Both the position numbers and the translations under genes were made by a program. A stretch of DNA of 64,000 nucleotides, taken from assembly GCA_030770535.1 (NCBI GenBank), contig JASVEC010000001.1:372001-436000 (forward strand), written 5' to 3'. Below the pieces are notes generated by a model. That model saw nothing but the letters and a program-made list of their open reading frames with translations. It was not told where the DNA came from and made no database searches. Positions 33,145 to 47,076 of the stretch are shown here, piece after piece. This DNA is from Batkoa obscura (taxonomy: Eukaryota > Entomophthoromycota > Entomophthoromycetes > Entomophthorales > Batkoaceae). Within the stretch, counting starts at the first letter, position 1, and every line of letters begins with the position of its first letter.

Positions 33145-35169
33145 ATGATACCAGCTAATAGCGAAGTCGAGGATTTATGCAAGGCATATCCACCTATTGA
33201 CAATTATGGTATAATAGGGAATATGCATACAGTAGCCCTAAGCGGAAGCAATGGTAGTATTGATTTTATGTGTTATCCGATCTTTGATTCCCCAAGTATC
33301 TTTGCAAGGCTTTTAGATCACAAAAAAGGAGGTCACTTTTCTATCAGCCCATCAGACGGTAAAAGTATCTCTATCAAACAACAGTATTTACCAGAAACCA
33401 ACATCTTATCCACCCGTTTCTTGAATACTTCTTATTCTTTACAGTTGAATGATTATATGCATTTACCTAATTCCAAGATATCCGGAAGTGGCCAAATCTA
33501 CCCTTGGCTAATTCGTTCCGTGGCCTCTACCCGTGGAAAAGTAAGTTTTAAAATGGAATTATATCCTTCATTTAATTATGCCCAAGACGCCCATACTACT
33601 AAATTAGTTAAAGTTGAGAATCCAGTTTCAAGTCAAAATGGGCGATCAGGTGAACATAAAGTAGTGTTTGAATCTGAAAAGCTTACCATGGATTTAAGAT
33701 ATGTATTTAAATGTAACAATGAGACCCCTAAATGCAAACAAGTTCCTGAAATGAAATGGAATATAAGTGAAGTCGTTGAGGGAGGTAATTTAGGTCCTGG
33801 TGTTGAATTAGAAATGACTTTAGAAGAAGGTCAAGAGATAGTGTTTTTCTTTAGAGAAGTACCTTCCACTTGCAAAGTCACTGAAAATTGTGATTATAAG
33901 TTATCTTTACACGATCCTGAATTATCAGTTGAATTATCTAATCAGTTATTTGAAGACACTTATAGATTCTGGCAATCTTGGATCCGTGGTTGTACTTATA
34001 AAGGTAGATGGCGAGAAGCGGTGCATCGTTCCGCATTAACTCTTAAATTATTGACTTACAAACCAACTGGAGCTATTGTTGCATCACCAACCTTTTCATT
34101 ACCTGAGTTTATTGGTGGTACACGTAACTGGGATTATAGATTTTCATGGATAAGAGATGCTTCATTTACCATCTATGCTTTTATTCGATTAGGATTCATT
34201 GAAGAAGCACATGACTATATGAGATATATTGAAAATCGATTAAGCAACCTTAATAAAGATGGATCATTGAGTATTATGTATAGTATTCATGGCTCAACAG
34301 AGTTGGAAGAGATTGAGTTAAATCATTTGGATGGCTATCGTGGGTCTAAACCTGTACGTATTGGTAATGGAGCGGCAGATCATATACAATTAGATATCTA
34401 TGGAGAATTGTTAGATGCTATCTACTTATTTAATAAGTTTGGAGTTCCTATTTCTTATGATATGTGGGTAAAGGTAAGAAACATTGCAGATTACGTTGTG
34501 GAAAATTGGGACAAAAAAGACATGTCTATTTGGGAAGTAAGAAATCAACAGCAAAACTTTTTGTATTCTAAGATCTTATGTTGGGTTGCTCTTGACCGTA
34601 GTATTCGCTTATCTGAAAAGAGAAACTTACCTTGTTTACAAAAAGACAAATGGTTAAAGACAAGAGACACCATCTATGAAGAGGTTATGACCAAGGGTTG
34701 GAATGATGAATTGAAAATGTTCAAACAGTCTTTTGAGGCTGATACTTCATTGGATTCTTCTGTTTTGATTATGCCTTTGGTATTTTTTATCTCCCCAAGC
34801 GATCCAAGATTACTTTCTACTATTGATCGTATCTTATTACCATTAGAAAAAGGTGGTCTAGTTTCAAACGGCTTAGTCTATAGATATAACCACCTTACCT
34901 CTGAGGATGGTGTAGGTGGTGAAGAAGGCTCTTTCTCTATGTGTACCTTTTGGTTAATTGAGGCGTTGACTAGAGCAGGCAAATACAATCCAAGATATTT
35001 ACATATTGCTACTAATATGTTTGAGCAAATGTTGGGGTATTCCAATCATCTCTGTTTATATTCTGAAGAAATTGCTACCTCTGGGGAAGCATTGGGTAAC
35101 TTCCCTCAAGCCTTCACACACATTGCTCTTATCTCCGCTGCCTTCAACTTGGATAGAGTTTTGAAGTAA
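33145..35169 (+). CDS. GH15-family glycosidase with trehalase-like N-terminus
   Basis: An intronless 674-residue protein without a signal peptide, so probably cytosolic. Residues about 12-200 match the N-terminal domain found before bacterial and fungal GH15 trehalase/glucoamylase-like enzymes (YGIIGNMHTVALSG, GSIDFMCYPIFDSPSIF). The (alpha/alpha)6 barrel follows, with GGTRNWDYRFSWIRDASF near residue 325 and EEGSFSMCTFWLIEALTRAG near 592; both contain the acidic residues expected in GH15 active sites. The likely reaction is release of glucose from trehalose or an alpha-glucan. Which substrate is used cannot be read from sequence. Length matches intracellular GH15 proteins rather than the secreted glucoamylases with a starch-binding domain. 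A TATA box 52 bases upstream supports the chosen start. Confidence 0.92.
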   Translation: MIPANSEVEDLCKAYPPIDNYGIIGNMHTVALSGSNGSIDFMCYPIFDSPSIFARLLDHKKGGHFSISPSDGKSISIKQQYLPETNILSTRFLNTSYSLQLNDYMHLPNSKISGSGQIYPWLIRSVASTRGKVSFKMELYPSFNYAQDAHTTKLVKVENPVSSQNGRSGEHKVVFESEKLTMDLRYVFKCNNETPKCKQVPEMKWNISEVVEGGNLGPGVELEMTLEEGQEIVFFFREVPSTCKVTENCDYKLSLHDPELSVELSNQLFEDTYRFWQSWIRGCTYKGRWREAVHRSALTLKLLTYKPTGAIVASPTFSLPEFIGGTRNWDYRFSWIRDASFTIYAFIRLGFIEEAHDYMRYIENRLSNLNKDGSLSIMYSIHGSTELEEIELNHLDGYRGSKPVRIGNGAADHIQLDIYGELLDAIYLFNKFGVPISYDMWVKVRNIADYVVENWDKKDMSIWEVRNQQQNFLYSKILCWVALDRSIRLSEKRNLPCLQKDKWLKTRDTIYEEVMTKGWNDELKMFKQSFEADTSLDSSVLIMPLVFFISPSDPRLLSTIDRILLPLEKGGLVSNGLVYRYNHLTSEDGVGGEEGSFSMCTFWLIEALTRAGKYNPRYLHIATNMFEQMLGYSNHLCLYSEEIATSGEALGNFPQAFTHIALISAAFNLDRVLK

Positions 35170-35844
35170 ATGTAGTGAAGCGATTATGTTGTTTTAATAC
35201 CCTACCACCATTAAACTATTTTAACATTATATCATGTTTAATGTTAAAAATAAATTATTTTCAATATACTATTATCATTTTTAAAATTTCAATAAAATAT
35301 AAGAAAAGAATCTCTTAGTTTTTATAATCAAGTAAGATGAAACCTTCATACCATCCTTTTAGTGATTGTTAATTTTAAAAATATAAATATATAGACTTCA
35401 GTTGTGACTGCTATGTTTTATAGAAATAGTTCAATACTAGTCAAAAGTGTTATGAAAAAGCAAAAGGCTTAAGCTCTATGGTGATATAGTGGCCTTAGAA
35501 GCAATTATAAAGGTTATAAAACATGCACCATTTTTTATAAGTATTATAATTATTTATTTTTATTAGCTTACAAAACTTAATCAATGTTTAATAAATTATC
35601 AATTTTCATAAATTCACCTTGGATTTTAGATAATTTATAAAAACATTGCAAAGAAAGCTATTTTATGCAAGTAAAAAAATTTACTTTGCAAAATCATATT
35701 TTCAAGTCAAAGTCATTTTTTCAAAGATGCAAATTCACAAAAAGGATAATATTTCATGTAAAATGCATTAATGTTTCAAATTTATAAAGTTTATAAAAGA
35801 GCTTTATTGAAGGATGTAAGAAAAATACAAGCTAATGATAGTTT

Positions 35845-36005
35845 GTATCGTCCAACTTTGTCCTCACTCATTGCTCTCACGAATCAATGAGTGGACCCCT
35901 CTGAAAATCACAAGTGAGTTTTATTCCTTTTAGGGTTTTTGATTCTTCCCCCCAGGGTCCCCCCACCAATGATTGAGTTCCATAAGTTGCTAGTGAAATA
36001 TTTAT
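35845..36005. other. GC-richer island with hairpin
   Basis: CACTCATTG (35865-35873) pairs perfectly with CAATGAGTG (35885-35893) around an 11-base loop. Further on are C-runs (CCCCCCAGGGTCCCCCC) unlike the surrounding AT-rich DNA. It could be a structured RNA or part of a long 3' UTR; not recognised. Confidence 0.3.
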
Positions 36006-36113
36006 TCTTCTAGCTGCTAATAGAACACTTAGGGCCAACCCTTTTAAGAAATAAAATCAATAACTCATAGGTCATTATATTACATGCTATAAATTATAAA
36101 ATCCCACATTTTT

Positions 36114-36383
36114 CGATGAATCATCGATAAACAATATTACACTTTTAGAAGTGTATTGAATAATATCGTGACGATTTAGAGATAAATCACACTATAGGGT
36201 CTTTTGTTTAAAGTAGTGTTTAAGTTTATAAGCTCAAACACTACTTTATCTTTCATATCATAATAATATCAAACGTAAAGTTAAATAGCCACTATAGTGT
36301 TTACTCAACAAAGGGAATGATAAGTTTATTAATTAAATCTTCCTTTTGCCTCATTATATAAATATAATTGAGGCAATTTTTTT
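36114..36383. repeat. Run of short hairpins between convergent genes
   Basis: Six palindromic units in 270 bases: 36114-36126 (CGATGA/TCATCG), 36139-36154 (ACACTT/AAGTGT), 36165-36175 (ATCG/CGAT), 36210-36247 (12-base perfect arms AAAGTAGTGTTT/AAACACTACTTT), 36290-36299 (CACTATAGTG) and 36346-36376 (TTGCCTCA/TGAGGCAA with AT-rich inner pairs). The last is followed by seven T. Such density is not expected by chance alone, though AT-rich inner pairs are cheap. Confidence 0.45.
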
Positions 36384-36544
36384 AGGTAAAAAGAAAAGGA
36401 AGGAAAAGAAAAACCAATCAACACCAACTTGAAAGTAAGACTCTATCTAGAAAAATTCTACTAAAGTTAATTCTATAAGTGTTAATATGAAATAATCGTA
36501 AGGAAGTCGAAACTCCTTTATATTAGTCAAAATAAAGGTCGTTT

Positions 36545-38218
36545 TTAAATTAATAAACCAGCTACACATGCTGATACAAAGGTACAGATAGTACCTGTCA
36601 ACATAGCAGAGAAGGCAACATTAGCAAGATCATGTTTACGTGATGGTGCCATAGCTCCTAAACAACCAACTTGGATACCAATGGAAGCTAAATTAGCAAA
36701 ACCACAAAGGGAATAGATAGCAAGTACATTGGCACGTACTGAAAGAACATTAGCGGCTTCAAGCTTAGTTAATTCAGCAAAGGCAGCAAATTCATTAACA
36801 AACATTTTAATAGCCATAAGTTTGCCAACTTCATAACATTCACTTGGTGGTACACCAACAAAGAAAGCAAATGGTACAAAGACGTAACCCATAATAAGTT
36901 CAAGGGTTAACTTTTCAATGTTAACAAAGGAACCTAACCAAGTAAGTAAAGAATTGACTAAAGCAAGTAAAGAAATAACAGCTAAAAGAGTACCACCGAT
37001 AAGTAAAACTAAAGTAACACCTTGAGCAGCACCATTAGCGGCAGCATGTAAAATATTGACTTCTTTTTCTTCAGATTTTGGTACAGTTACTGTACCCTTA
37101 GTTTTACTTTCTTCGAGTTCTGGATAACGCATTTTAGAAAGGGCAAGTGAACATGGGATGGACATAACACAAGAGGTGATTAAAGATTGAGGATCAATCT
37201 TCATGTTAATGAAAGCAATTAAAACGGAACCTGCAATGGTAGCAAAACCAGATGTCATAACTTGATGAAGCTCAGCAATAGTCATTTCAGCTAAGAAAGG
37301 TTTGACTAATAAAGCGGATTCACCTTGTCCAACAAATGGAGAAGCAGCAGCTACTACAGATTCAGAACCAGAAGTATCCATTAAACTTTTAAAGAACCAA
37401 GCAAACTTAACTACAAGCCATTGCATAGCACCAGTGTAATAAACAATTTGAATAAATGAAGCAAAGAATAATACACCTGGTAATACAGTGAATACAAAGA
37501 TCATTTCATTAGCGAAATCACCAGCTACAAATTTAGCACCTTCTTTGGCGAAACCAAGTAAAGCAGCACATTGAAGGGATAACCAATGGAATAAAGAATA
37601 ACCAGCATAAGTCTTAATGACAAAGATACCAAGTAAAAATTGTAAAATGATCCCAACAACAACGGTTTGCCAGTTGATGTTTTTTGGACTCCTTGAAGTA
37701 GCGAACATAAGGAAAGTAAAAACAAATAAACCTAATAAAGATTGACCTCTTTGTAATAAAGTTCCGTTGGCAGTTTCTGGGGTACCAAAAGCAACAGCAA
37801 TAAGTAAAGTAAGAGCGAGAGTAATACCAATGGCATACTTATAAAGTGTCTTTGTACTTCTAAATAGACGACCAATTGGTTTCCAAGCAATAGAAACAGG
37901 ACGAGTAACAATAGTGGTTGGTACAAATTCAAAGAAAATTTTAAGAGAAATAAAAGCATAAAGTAAACAACGAACAAGAGGATCTTCTGGATGAAGGACT
38001 AAAGTGGCAATGAAATAAGCGGTCATCAATACCCAAAATACAGCTAAAATAATTTTGGTAAGATATCTTCTCCAAAATGGTTTTGGAGTATCACTTGAAG
38101 CCTCTTCTGAACCATAAGAATCTAAATGAGGTCTTGGACCCGATTTCTCATTATCGTAATTATCGACCGGAATTTCAACGTTATCCGGTCTTGTCTTTTC
38201 ATCAATTTGAGTGGACAT
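36545..38218 (-). CDS. Concentrative nucleoside transporter (CNT/SLC28 family)
   Basis: An intronless 557-residue multi-pass membrane protein. The first 50 residues are acidic and cytosolic, followed by about ten or more hydrophobic segments. CNT hallmarks are visible: GQGESALLVKPFLAEMT near residue 300, where relatives bind the nucleoside and cation, and GVPPSECYEVGKLMAIKMFV with NEFAAFAEL near 455-480. It ends with three further segments, including IYSLCGFANLASIGIQVG. In relatives it imports nucleosides together with H+ or Na+ at the plasma membrane, for salvage. Length and an extra N-terminal segment resemble eukaryotic rather than bacterial NupC members. Confidence 0.95.
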   Translation of the reverse strand: MSTQIDEKTRPDNVEIPVDNYDNEKSGPRPHLDSYGSEEASSDTPKPFWRRYLTKIILAVFWVLMTAYFIATLVLHPEDPLVRCLLYAFISLKIFFEFVPTTIVTRPVSIAWKPIGRLFRSTKTLYKYAIGITLALTLLIAVAFGTPETANGTLLQRGQSLLGLFVFTFLMFATSRSPKNINWQTVVVGIILQFLLGIFVIKTYAGYSLFHWLSLQCAALLGFAKEGAKFVAGDFANEMIFVFTVLPGVLFFASFIQIVYYTGAMQWLVVKFAWFFKSLMDTSGSESVVAAASPFVGQGESALLVKPFLAEMTIAELHQVMTSGFATIAGSVLIAFINMKIDPQSLITSCVMSIPCSLALSKMRYPELEESKTKGTVTVPKSEEKEVNILHAAANGAAQGVTLVLLIGGTLLAVISLLALVNSLLTWLGSFVNIEKLTLELIMGYVFVPFAFFVGVPPSECYEVGKLMAIKMFVNEFAAFAELTKLEAANVLSVRANVLAIYSLCGFANLASIGIQVGCLGAMAPSRKHDLANVAFSAMLTGTICTFVSACVAGLLI

Positions 38219-39390
38219 GATTTTTTTAAAATGTTAGTTATAAAAGTTTTGTTATAAAAAACAAACTTTTAAAAAGTTAAAAGTACAGAATTAAAATTAA
38301 ATTATTGTTTAAAAAAAATTAGTTGAACTATTTATACTATTTGTTGATTCTAGCTCTTAACGAAAATTTCATTAGATGAGTTAAAACTTATTGATAAATG
38401 AGCTCATATTACTTAAAGATTACTTAATAAAGTGATTTTACTATTTAAAATTGGTAAGATCATATTTATTTAGATAAGTTTCGAAATTTGTTAAATATCT
38501 TCTTAAATAGATTTTAGCCAATCAACTTTCATTTGAAAGCTTTAAATACTACTTTTAGAAATTGTAAATTGAAATAGTCATTGAATATTTATTCAAGTAA
38601 TGGGAACTACCATCACAAGATAGTCGACTTTAAATTGTGGGGTAAAATGGTTACTATTTGATATTTATTTTTGTATAATTTGAGTTCTTTTTTTATAGCA
38701 TTTTCAATAATTAAATTTATCATGCTATTTAAAGTAAGACACTCGCTCCATCCAAAGTCAAACTTTGTATTGCTGCTACTATTTATTTAACTTTTTGAAC
38801 CTTTTATTTTTATTTATTTCATCGGTTCATTTATTTAGTATTGTTCTTTAGTTGACACTTGGAATGAAATTTAACCAATTATTATATTTCAACTATTATT
38901 CCTTTAATAACTCTCTCCTTATTGAAGATTAATGTTAAAAATTTGAACGTAATTAATTACCTTTTACTTTTAATAATATTTTTATGATTTTATAATTCAA
39001 GATTGAGTATAAGGTACTAAAGAGAGAGAGAGCTCTTATTCTCATTCATTTATTTTTCACATTATTTTGAACCTTTTAATTGCTTTAGTAATTTTAAATA
39101 TTACATCGACAGTCAAATACTTCACATTATTTATTATTATTATTATTATTATTATTTGTTAATTAACTTACCATTTTATTTTAAATATTTAAATTTATTT
39201 AGACTTATTCGAATATAATAATATTCAAAAAAAAAGAATAAACTTAGAATTAGCTATAAATATCTTACCAATCGCTTAATAAATTTAAATTTTTTTAAGG
39301 ATTTTATTTGATTATCTTTAGAATCCAAGAATTAATAATTTGAAAATCTATATTGAAAATTATTTCAATACCCTTAATATCAGGGTAAGG

Positions 39391-39475
39391 TATTATATTA
39401 TATTATATTATATTATATTATATTATATTATATTATATTATATTATATTATATTATATTATTTTATTTTATTTTA
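39391..39475. repeat. Pentanucleotide microsatellite (TATTA)n then (TTTTA)n
   Basis: Fourteen uninterrupted TATTA units (39391-39460) followed by three TTTTA units. Confidence 0.95.
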
Positions 39476-41051
39476 TTTAAATATATATATTTTTATTTTA
39501 GTCATGTTGAATAATAATATAATATAGTCATCTAATTTGATTTTTATTAAGTTTACTCCATGTTAAATTGAATTTTGAAATTGAGTTTCCAGATTATTAA
39601 ATTTGAAATACAAGAAATCTTTAAAATCATTAATGAATTAAGAGAATTTAAACTATATTTATTATACTTTTTTAATATCGTTAATAATATAAGTGTAAAT
39701 AATACAAATATGTATTTCCCGATATGGGGAAGTGTTAATTATAATTACTGTGATTTCAATATAAAATCCAATCTAGATTTTGTACACTTATTAGCATGCC
39801 ATTAATTTATTTTTGTAACTTTGTTTTTATTATTATTTCCATAAATTCACTAGCTTAGGTAATAAATCATTTGGAATAAATAGTTTCTAAATATTATTAC
39901 ATAGTGTAATTAAGTACAAAAGTTAATGAAGAGTTTTTTGTACACAATAAATAAATAAATTATTTTATTTAATTGTTTTTTAATGTAATAAAAAAGGGAG
40001 ATTAAAAATTCATTCCATCATTTAATAAATCTTTTGAATTTTAATTCAACTTTTTAATCCTTTTATTAAAGATAAGGGATGGTTTTATCTAATTAAAGTT
40101 AATGCGCTTAAAATAAAAGCTTATAAAATAAAAGCTTATAAAATATATACAAATAAATAGATTCTACTTTTATATACTTACAATACCATCTTTTTATAAT
40201 ATACAATAAATTAAATAATATTATTAATAAGAATAAAACCACCATTAATTCCTTCATTAGATCACCAATAAATAATAAAACCCTTAAAATATATTTGTTT
40301 TTTTATTAAAAAGATCAAATTTATCATTTTATTCATCTTTAATTAAAAAGAATGCTTTGAGAATATTAAAATAATTGAAATAAACTTAGTTGATTTGTTT
40401 GAGTTATTATTTAAAATGAGATTATTACTATTAGTATTATTAACATTGCCTTTTATAACAATATAATATTAATAGACTTTAACTTTGATAAAAGAAATTA
40501 TAAATGATTAAATTATTTAATTCATTATATAAATAATAAATAACAAATAATAAATAGTAAATAATAAAAATAATAAAAATAAAGTAAATATTTTATTTTT
40601 ATGAAAATATAAACATTATTTGAAATATTGTTTATTTACTATAATTTTTTTTTCTAAAAGCCTTAAAATAACTGGATAACTTTCATTTTTTATTTCAGAT
40701 AATAAAATAAAAGTTTAAAAGAAGCAAAAAATAAAGTTAAACATTAGTAGATGAGATGTAAACAAGATAAGTAAAATTTTTAATAGTAATTATAAAGTTA
40801 GAAATATTACAAAATGGCTTATGTCGTATATTAAATTTTAATCTTTGATACCTTTATTTATAATTATTCAATATAAGCTCAATATAGTTTAATAAATAAC
40901 TTTAAACTAAAAATTGAAAATGTTATAAAATTATTAGCTTCTATTAATAAGAACCAAATTAACATACAAAATACTTTTTAAAATCCTCAAAATTCTAACT
41001 TTTTACAACTTTGAACTTGGTGAGGTTCTTCTTTGAACATGTACTTACCTT

Positions 41052-41183
41052 AATTTACGCAGTCTTTTTACTTAATAATGGGTGGGGGTATCCTTCAACA
41101 AGGGTAAAATTCATCTTTAATTATTCTACCTATGTTAAAAACTAATCAATAATTTCCATTGATAAAACTTTACTGCGTAAATT
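41052..41183. repeat. 12-base inverted repeat pair upstream of Prp43
   Basis: AATTTACGCAGT (41052-41063) is repeated exactly inverted as ACTGCGTAAATT (41172-41183), 159 bases before the Prp43 ATG. It may be the ends of a ~132-base inverted-repeat element or a pair of regulatory sites. The enclosed GGGTGGGGGTATCC patch is GC-rich for this region. Confidence 0.5.
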
Positions 41184-41293
41184 GGGTTGAATTTTCAATA
41201 AGAAATTTGGGTCCAAAAAATATTTTTTTTAAACTTGGTAAAAAGTACCTAATTTTTCAAGCTTATTCTACTTTTTAAGAGAAAAACTAATAA

Positions 41294-43732
<2,439 letters not shown>

Positions 43733-43898
43733 AGTATAGATAGAGGATAATGAATAGAAGTTTCTATAAAGGATATTTGACATTAAATAAATATATATAA
43801 AAATATAACTGAGTTTATACTTAATTTTATTATTATTTATTTTATTATATAAATATTAAATAAATAAAATATCGAATTTAATTTTAACTCCTTTTACT

Positions 43899-46059
43899 TT
43901 ATTGTTTTGCTAAAAACTCAGCTAAATCTTCAATTGCTTTTTGAATATTTTTACTAAAACCAAGATGATCTGTAGAATTTGATTGATTCCATTTTGAAAT
44001 AGATAATTTAATATCTTGTTTATCAATTGCATAATTAACGCCATAACCATCTTTAACTACAGGTGCAAAGCCACCATAAAAGTATTTACCTGGTGACATA
44101 TTAGAAGTAGATAATCTAAAACTCATAGATTCAATATAAGATGGATGTTGAAATAATTGAGGTGTTTTTTCTTCTTCTTGAATCATACATCTAAGTCCTA
44201 AAAGATGACGATCAATACCTTGTCCACGGGATGCCTTTTTCATATATGATAAATGAGTAGTAAATGCATTTTTAATAGCTTCTAACTTTTTGTTATAAGA
44301 GATATTTTTATCATCAAACAATTGAACAAATTGTTTACTTTCAATTGAACAACTTCTAACTGTTTCTGTTCTACCATGTAAAAAAGCTCTAGTAGAGGCT
44401 GTTTCATAAGTAGGTCCAACTTCTCCTTGTTGTCGATAATAAGCTAATTGTAAGGCCATTTGTAAAAAGGTATCAGGACTGACTTTAAGACTCTTGAGTA
44501 AGGTGGAGCCAATACCTGAATGATGTAATAATACACTTTCAATATTGGAGATGAATTTTGGTACTCGTTCATGAGCTTCATTGATTAAAGTATTGACTTC
44601 ATTATTTACTTCCCATCGTAATAATTTGGGTTCTTCTAGAGTTACATCATTAGCTACATTAATAGGGTCACTATGAGGTTCACTATATTTATTATTATTA
44701 TTATTTATTATTTATTATTAACACATGATATATATTTACTTTGATAAAACTTCATTAATAATCCTACCAGGTATAACAGCATCGGCAGGGGTATGCTATT
44801 TAATAAATTAATATTATTATTTAATATTATTATTATATTATTATTATATATAATTGATATTTTTTACCTCTCCATTAATACCAGCTCTACCATTATTAGT
44901 TAAAATTAATTGAATAGCTTTATCAAACCAACGATTTTGACCTGTATGACCATGAAATATAATTTGATGAGATTCATTAATATTAGTTGAAGGAGAATAA
45001 TCTTCTAGACATAAAACAAATAAACTTGTATCAATGTAATTTAAAGTTTGTTGATTTAATTGATCAGTTTCTAATAATTCTCTTGCTTTTGCCCAAATAT
45101 CTCGATGTTCACCAGTTAATATACCTACATTTGGTTGATATTGAGATTGATCTAGATTATCAATTGAATTAATAGCTAATTTTAATTGATTTATTATCGT
45201 TTTTATAGATACTCTTTCACTATTTTTTCCATATACAGGTACTTCAATTAATTGATTTTTATAACTCAATATTATATGATGAGCTAAACATGGATAAGAA
45301 GATTCAATTTTATCTCTTTTCATTTTTGGTATTCTAGTTGTTCCTAATTGTTGATGATATTGATTCATACATAATGGGGTTTCTTTTATATATTCTGGTT
45401 CAATTTCTTCTCTATTTTAAAGATATAAATATAAAAATATTGTGTAATATATAATTACTATATAATCATTACCTATTTAAAGCATCATTAAAATTTAATA
45501 TACCGGTAATTAAACCAGCAGCTCTTTCAATTTGTAAATCTGTAGTTTTACCTTTAATTGGATTATTTACTAAACCATTTGGATGATCTTTAAATTCACA
45601 CCACCAATTTACATTTAATAATGTTGGTTCACGATATTCTAAATATCCTTTATTTAACCAAATATCTTCAAGCCAAGAATTCTATTTATTAAATAATAAA
45701 TATAAATGTAACTAAATATATAAAATAACAATATTAAATCAATATTTTTTTACCTTTTGTTTTAAATCATATTCAATTAATCTTTGCTGTAATTTATTAC
45801 CTTCTTCACCATAAAAAGGAGCAATTGCTTTTAAAGCATCTTTATATTGAATTTCATTATACAATGGTAATAAAGATCTTTCATACATTTTTAGAGTATG
45901 TTCAAGTGGTGGTATAGGTAATCTTGGTAAGCTAGTTTGATTATCAAATGTTTTTGATTTACTCTTTTCAATTCCAGAGTCTGTTTTAACAGAATACTGC
46001 TGTAAACTTAAGAGCTGACGAAATTGAAGAGGTTTACTTCTAGTATGTTTGTTAGTTGC
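43899..46059 (-). CDS. Carnitine O-acetyltransferase-type acyltransferase
   Basis: Five exons on the minus strand: 45754-46059, 45473-45681, 44868-45411, 44740-44795 and 43899-44682, giving about 632 residues plus an unresolved first exon. Choline/carnitine acyltransferase features run in order: LPRLPIPPLEHTLKMY at the start, the substrate region WWCEFKDHPNG, GRAGINGEHTPADA with the catalytic His spanning an exon junction, then AYYRQQGEVGPTYETASTR and TETVRSCS near the end. It moves acetyl or short acyl groups between CoA and carnitine in mitochondria or peroxisomes. The ATG at 46114-46116 with a GTAAGT donor would join exon 45754-46059 out of frame. The in-frame upstream stretch (hydrophobic, ending VNSTFK) has no ATG before a stop near 46194, so another 5' exon or a non-standard start is needed. 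Confidence 0.9.
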
Positions 46060-46419
46060 CTTTATTATTAGTGTTAGTTTAAAAAATACTTACTTTAAAC
46101 GTTGAATTAACTGCATAACTATATAAAAATAAGATAAAGAAAAGTGATAATAAAAGATTTTTTATTGTGACGTTTATTTGGGATGGATTCAACAATCACA
46201 TGTTGTTATCAATCGATAAGTAAAATACGAATTCAAGTAATAAAATCCACCAATTAAAAGTCAAATTCAATTCACCCTAACACATCATCTTATCAAACCA
46301 TTAAAAAGTAAACAGCAACATAAATGCTTAGAAAATCATTTTTATTCTACTTTATTTTGTTTTAATTTGTTTTATTTTATTTTATTATTAATTTATCAAT
46401 TTACTACTTACTACCAACA

Positions 46420-47076
46420 ATGTCCCTATCCAGCAAACTCCATGTTTATTATTGTTTTGAAACTTTATCCAATTATTTAAATCATTATGGTAATAAATCT
46501 TATTACAGTGACTCGGATTTGGTCAAAAATTTACCCCTTGATTACAGTATTAAATCCGAATTCCCAAATGACAGTTATCCGTTGTTTATAACTTGGAATC
46601 TCATTGATCCCTACTCCCCAGAAGAAGAAGAACTCCGTGGTTGTATAGGTAATTTCTCACCCTTATCCTTACATAATGGCTTAAAAGAATACGCTTTAAT
46701 TTCTGCCTTACAAGATACTCGATTTGATCCTATAGATACAGAAGAGTTGGATCAACTCTCATGTTGTGTTTCTTTATTAGTGAAATTTGAATTAGCAGAA
46801 CATTATTTAGATTGGGAAATTGGAGTTCATGGAATTCGATTAAGATTAAATATTAATGATCGAATTTATGGGGCTACTTATTTACCAGAAGTGGCTGCTG
46901 AGCAAGGGTGGACCAAAGAAGAGACGATTAAAAGTTTATTAAGAAAAGGAGGGTATAGGGGGAAAACAGATAAGGAAGTGTTGGATAAAATTAAGATAAC
47001 TAGATATCAATCACATAAAAGTAAAGCTAGCTTTAAAGAATATTTGGATTATGTTAATAAGTTAACTAAGAATTAA
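46420..47076 (+). CDS. AMMECR1-family protein
   Basis: An intronless 218-residue protein covering the whole AMMECR1 domain. The family signature LRGCIGNF is at about residues 75-82, followed by YALISALQDTRFDPI, a WEIGVHGIRL stretch and YLPEVAAEQGWTKEETIKSLLRKGGYRG. The family is found from archaea to humans; its biochemical role is not established. Relatives are cytosolic or nuclear. It is divergently placed relative to the carnitine acyltransferase, sharing a short promoter region of about 350 bases. Length and start agree with other fungal members, which begin shortly before YYCFETL. Confidence 0.95.
   Translation: MSLSSKLHVYYCFETLSNYLNHYGNKSYYSDSDLVKNLPLDYSIKSEFPNDSYPLFITWNLIDPYSPEEEELRGCIGNFSPLSLHNGLKEYALISALQDTRFDPIDTEELDQLSCCVSLLVKFELAEHYLDWEIGVHGIRLRLNINDRIYGATYLPEVAAEQGWTKEETIKSLLRKGGYRGKTDKEVLDKIKITRYQSHKSKASFKEYLDYVNKLTKN

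Larger units (their letters stand above)
35170..36544. other. Convergent intergenic region with GC island and hairpin run
   Basis: Between the 3' ends of the GH15 and nucleoside transporter genes. It holds a GC-richer patch (about 35845-36005) and a series of hairpins (36114-36383), both listed separately. No protein gene seen. Confidence 0.65.

Noticed and set aside
39575-39805. 76-codon plus-strand frame in the AT-rich gap
   Set aside because: Low-complexity composition in an AT-rich desert and no family resemblance.
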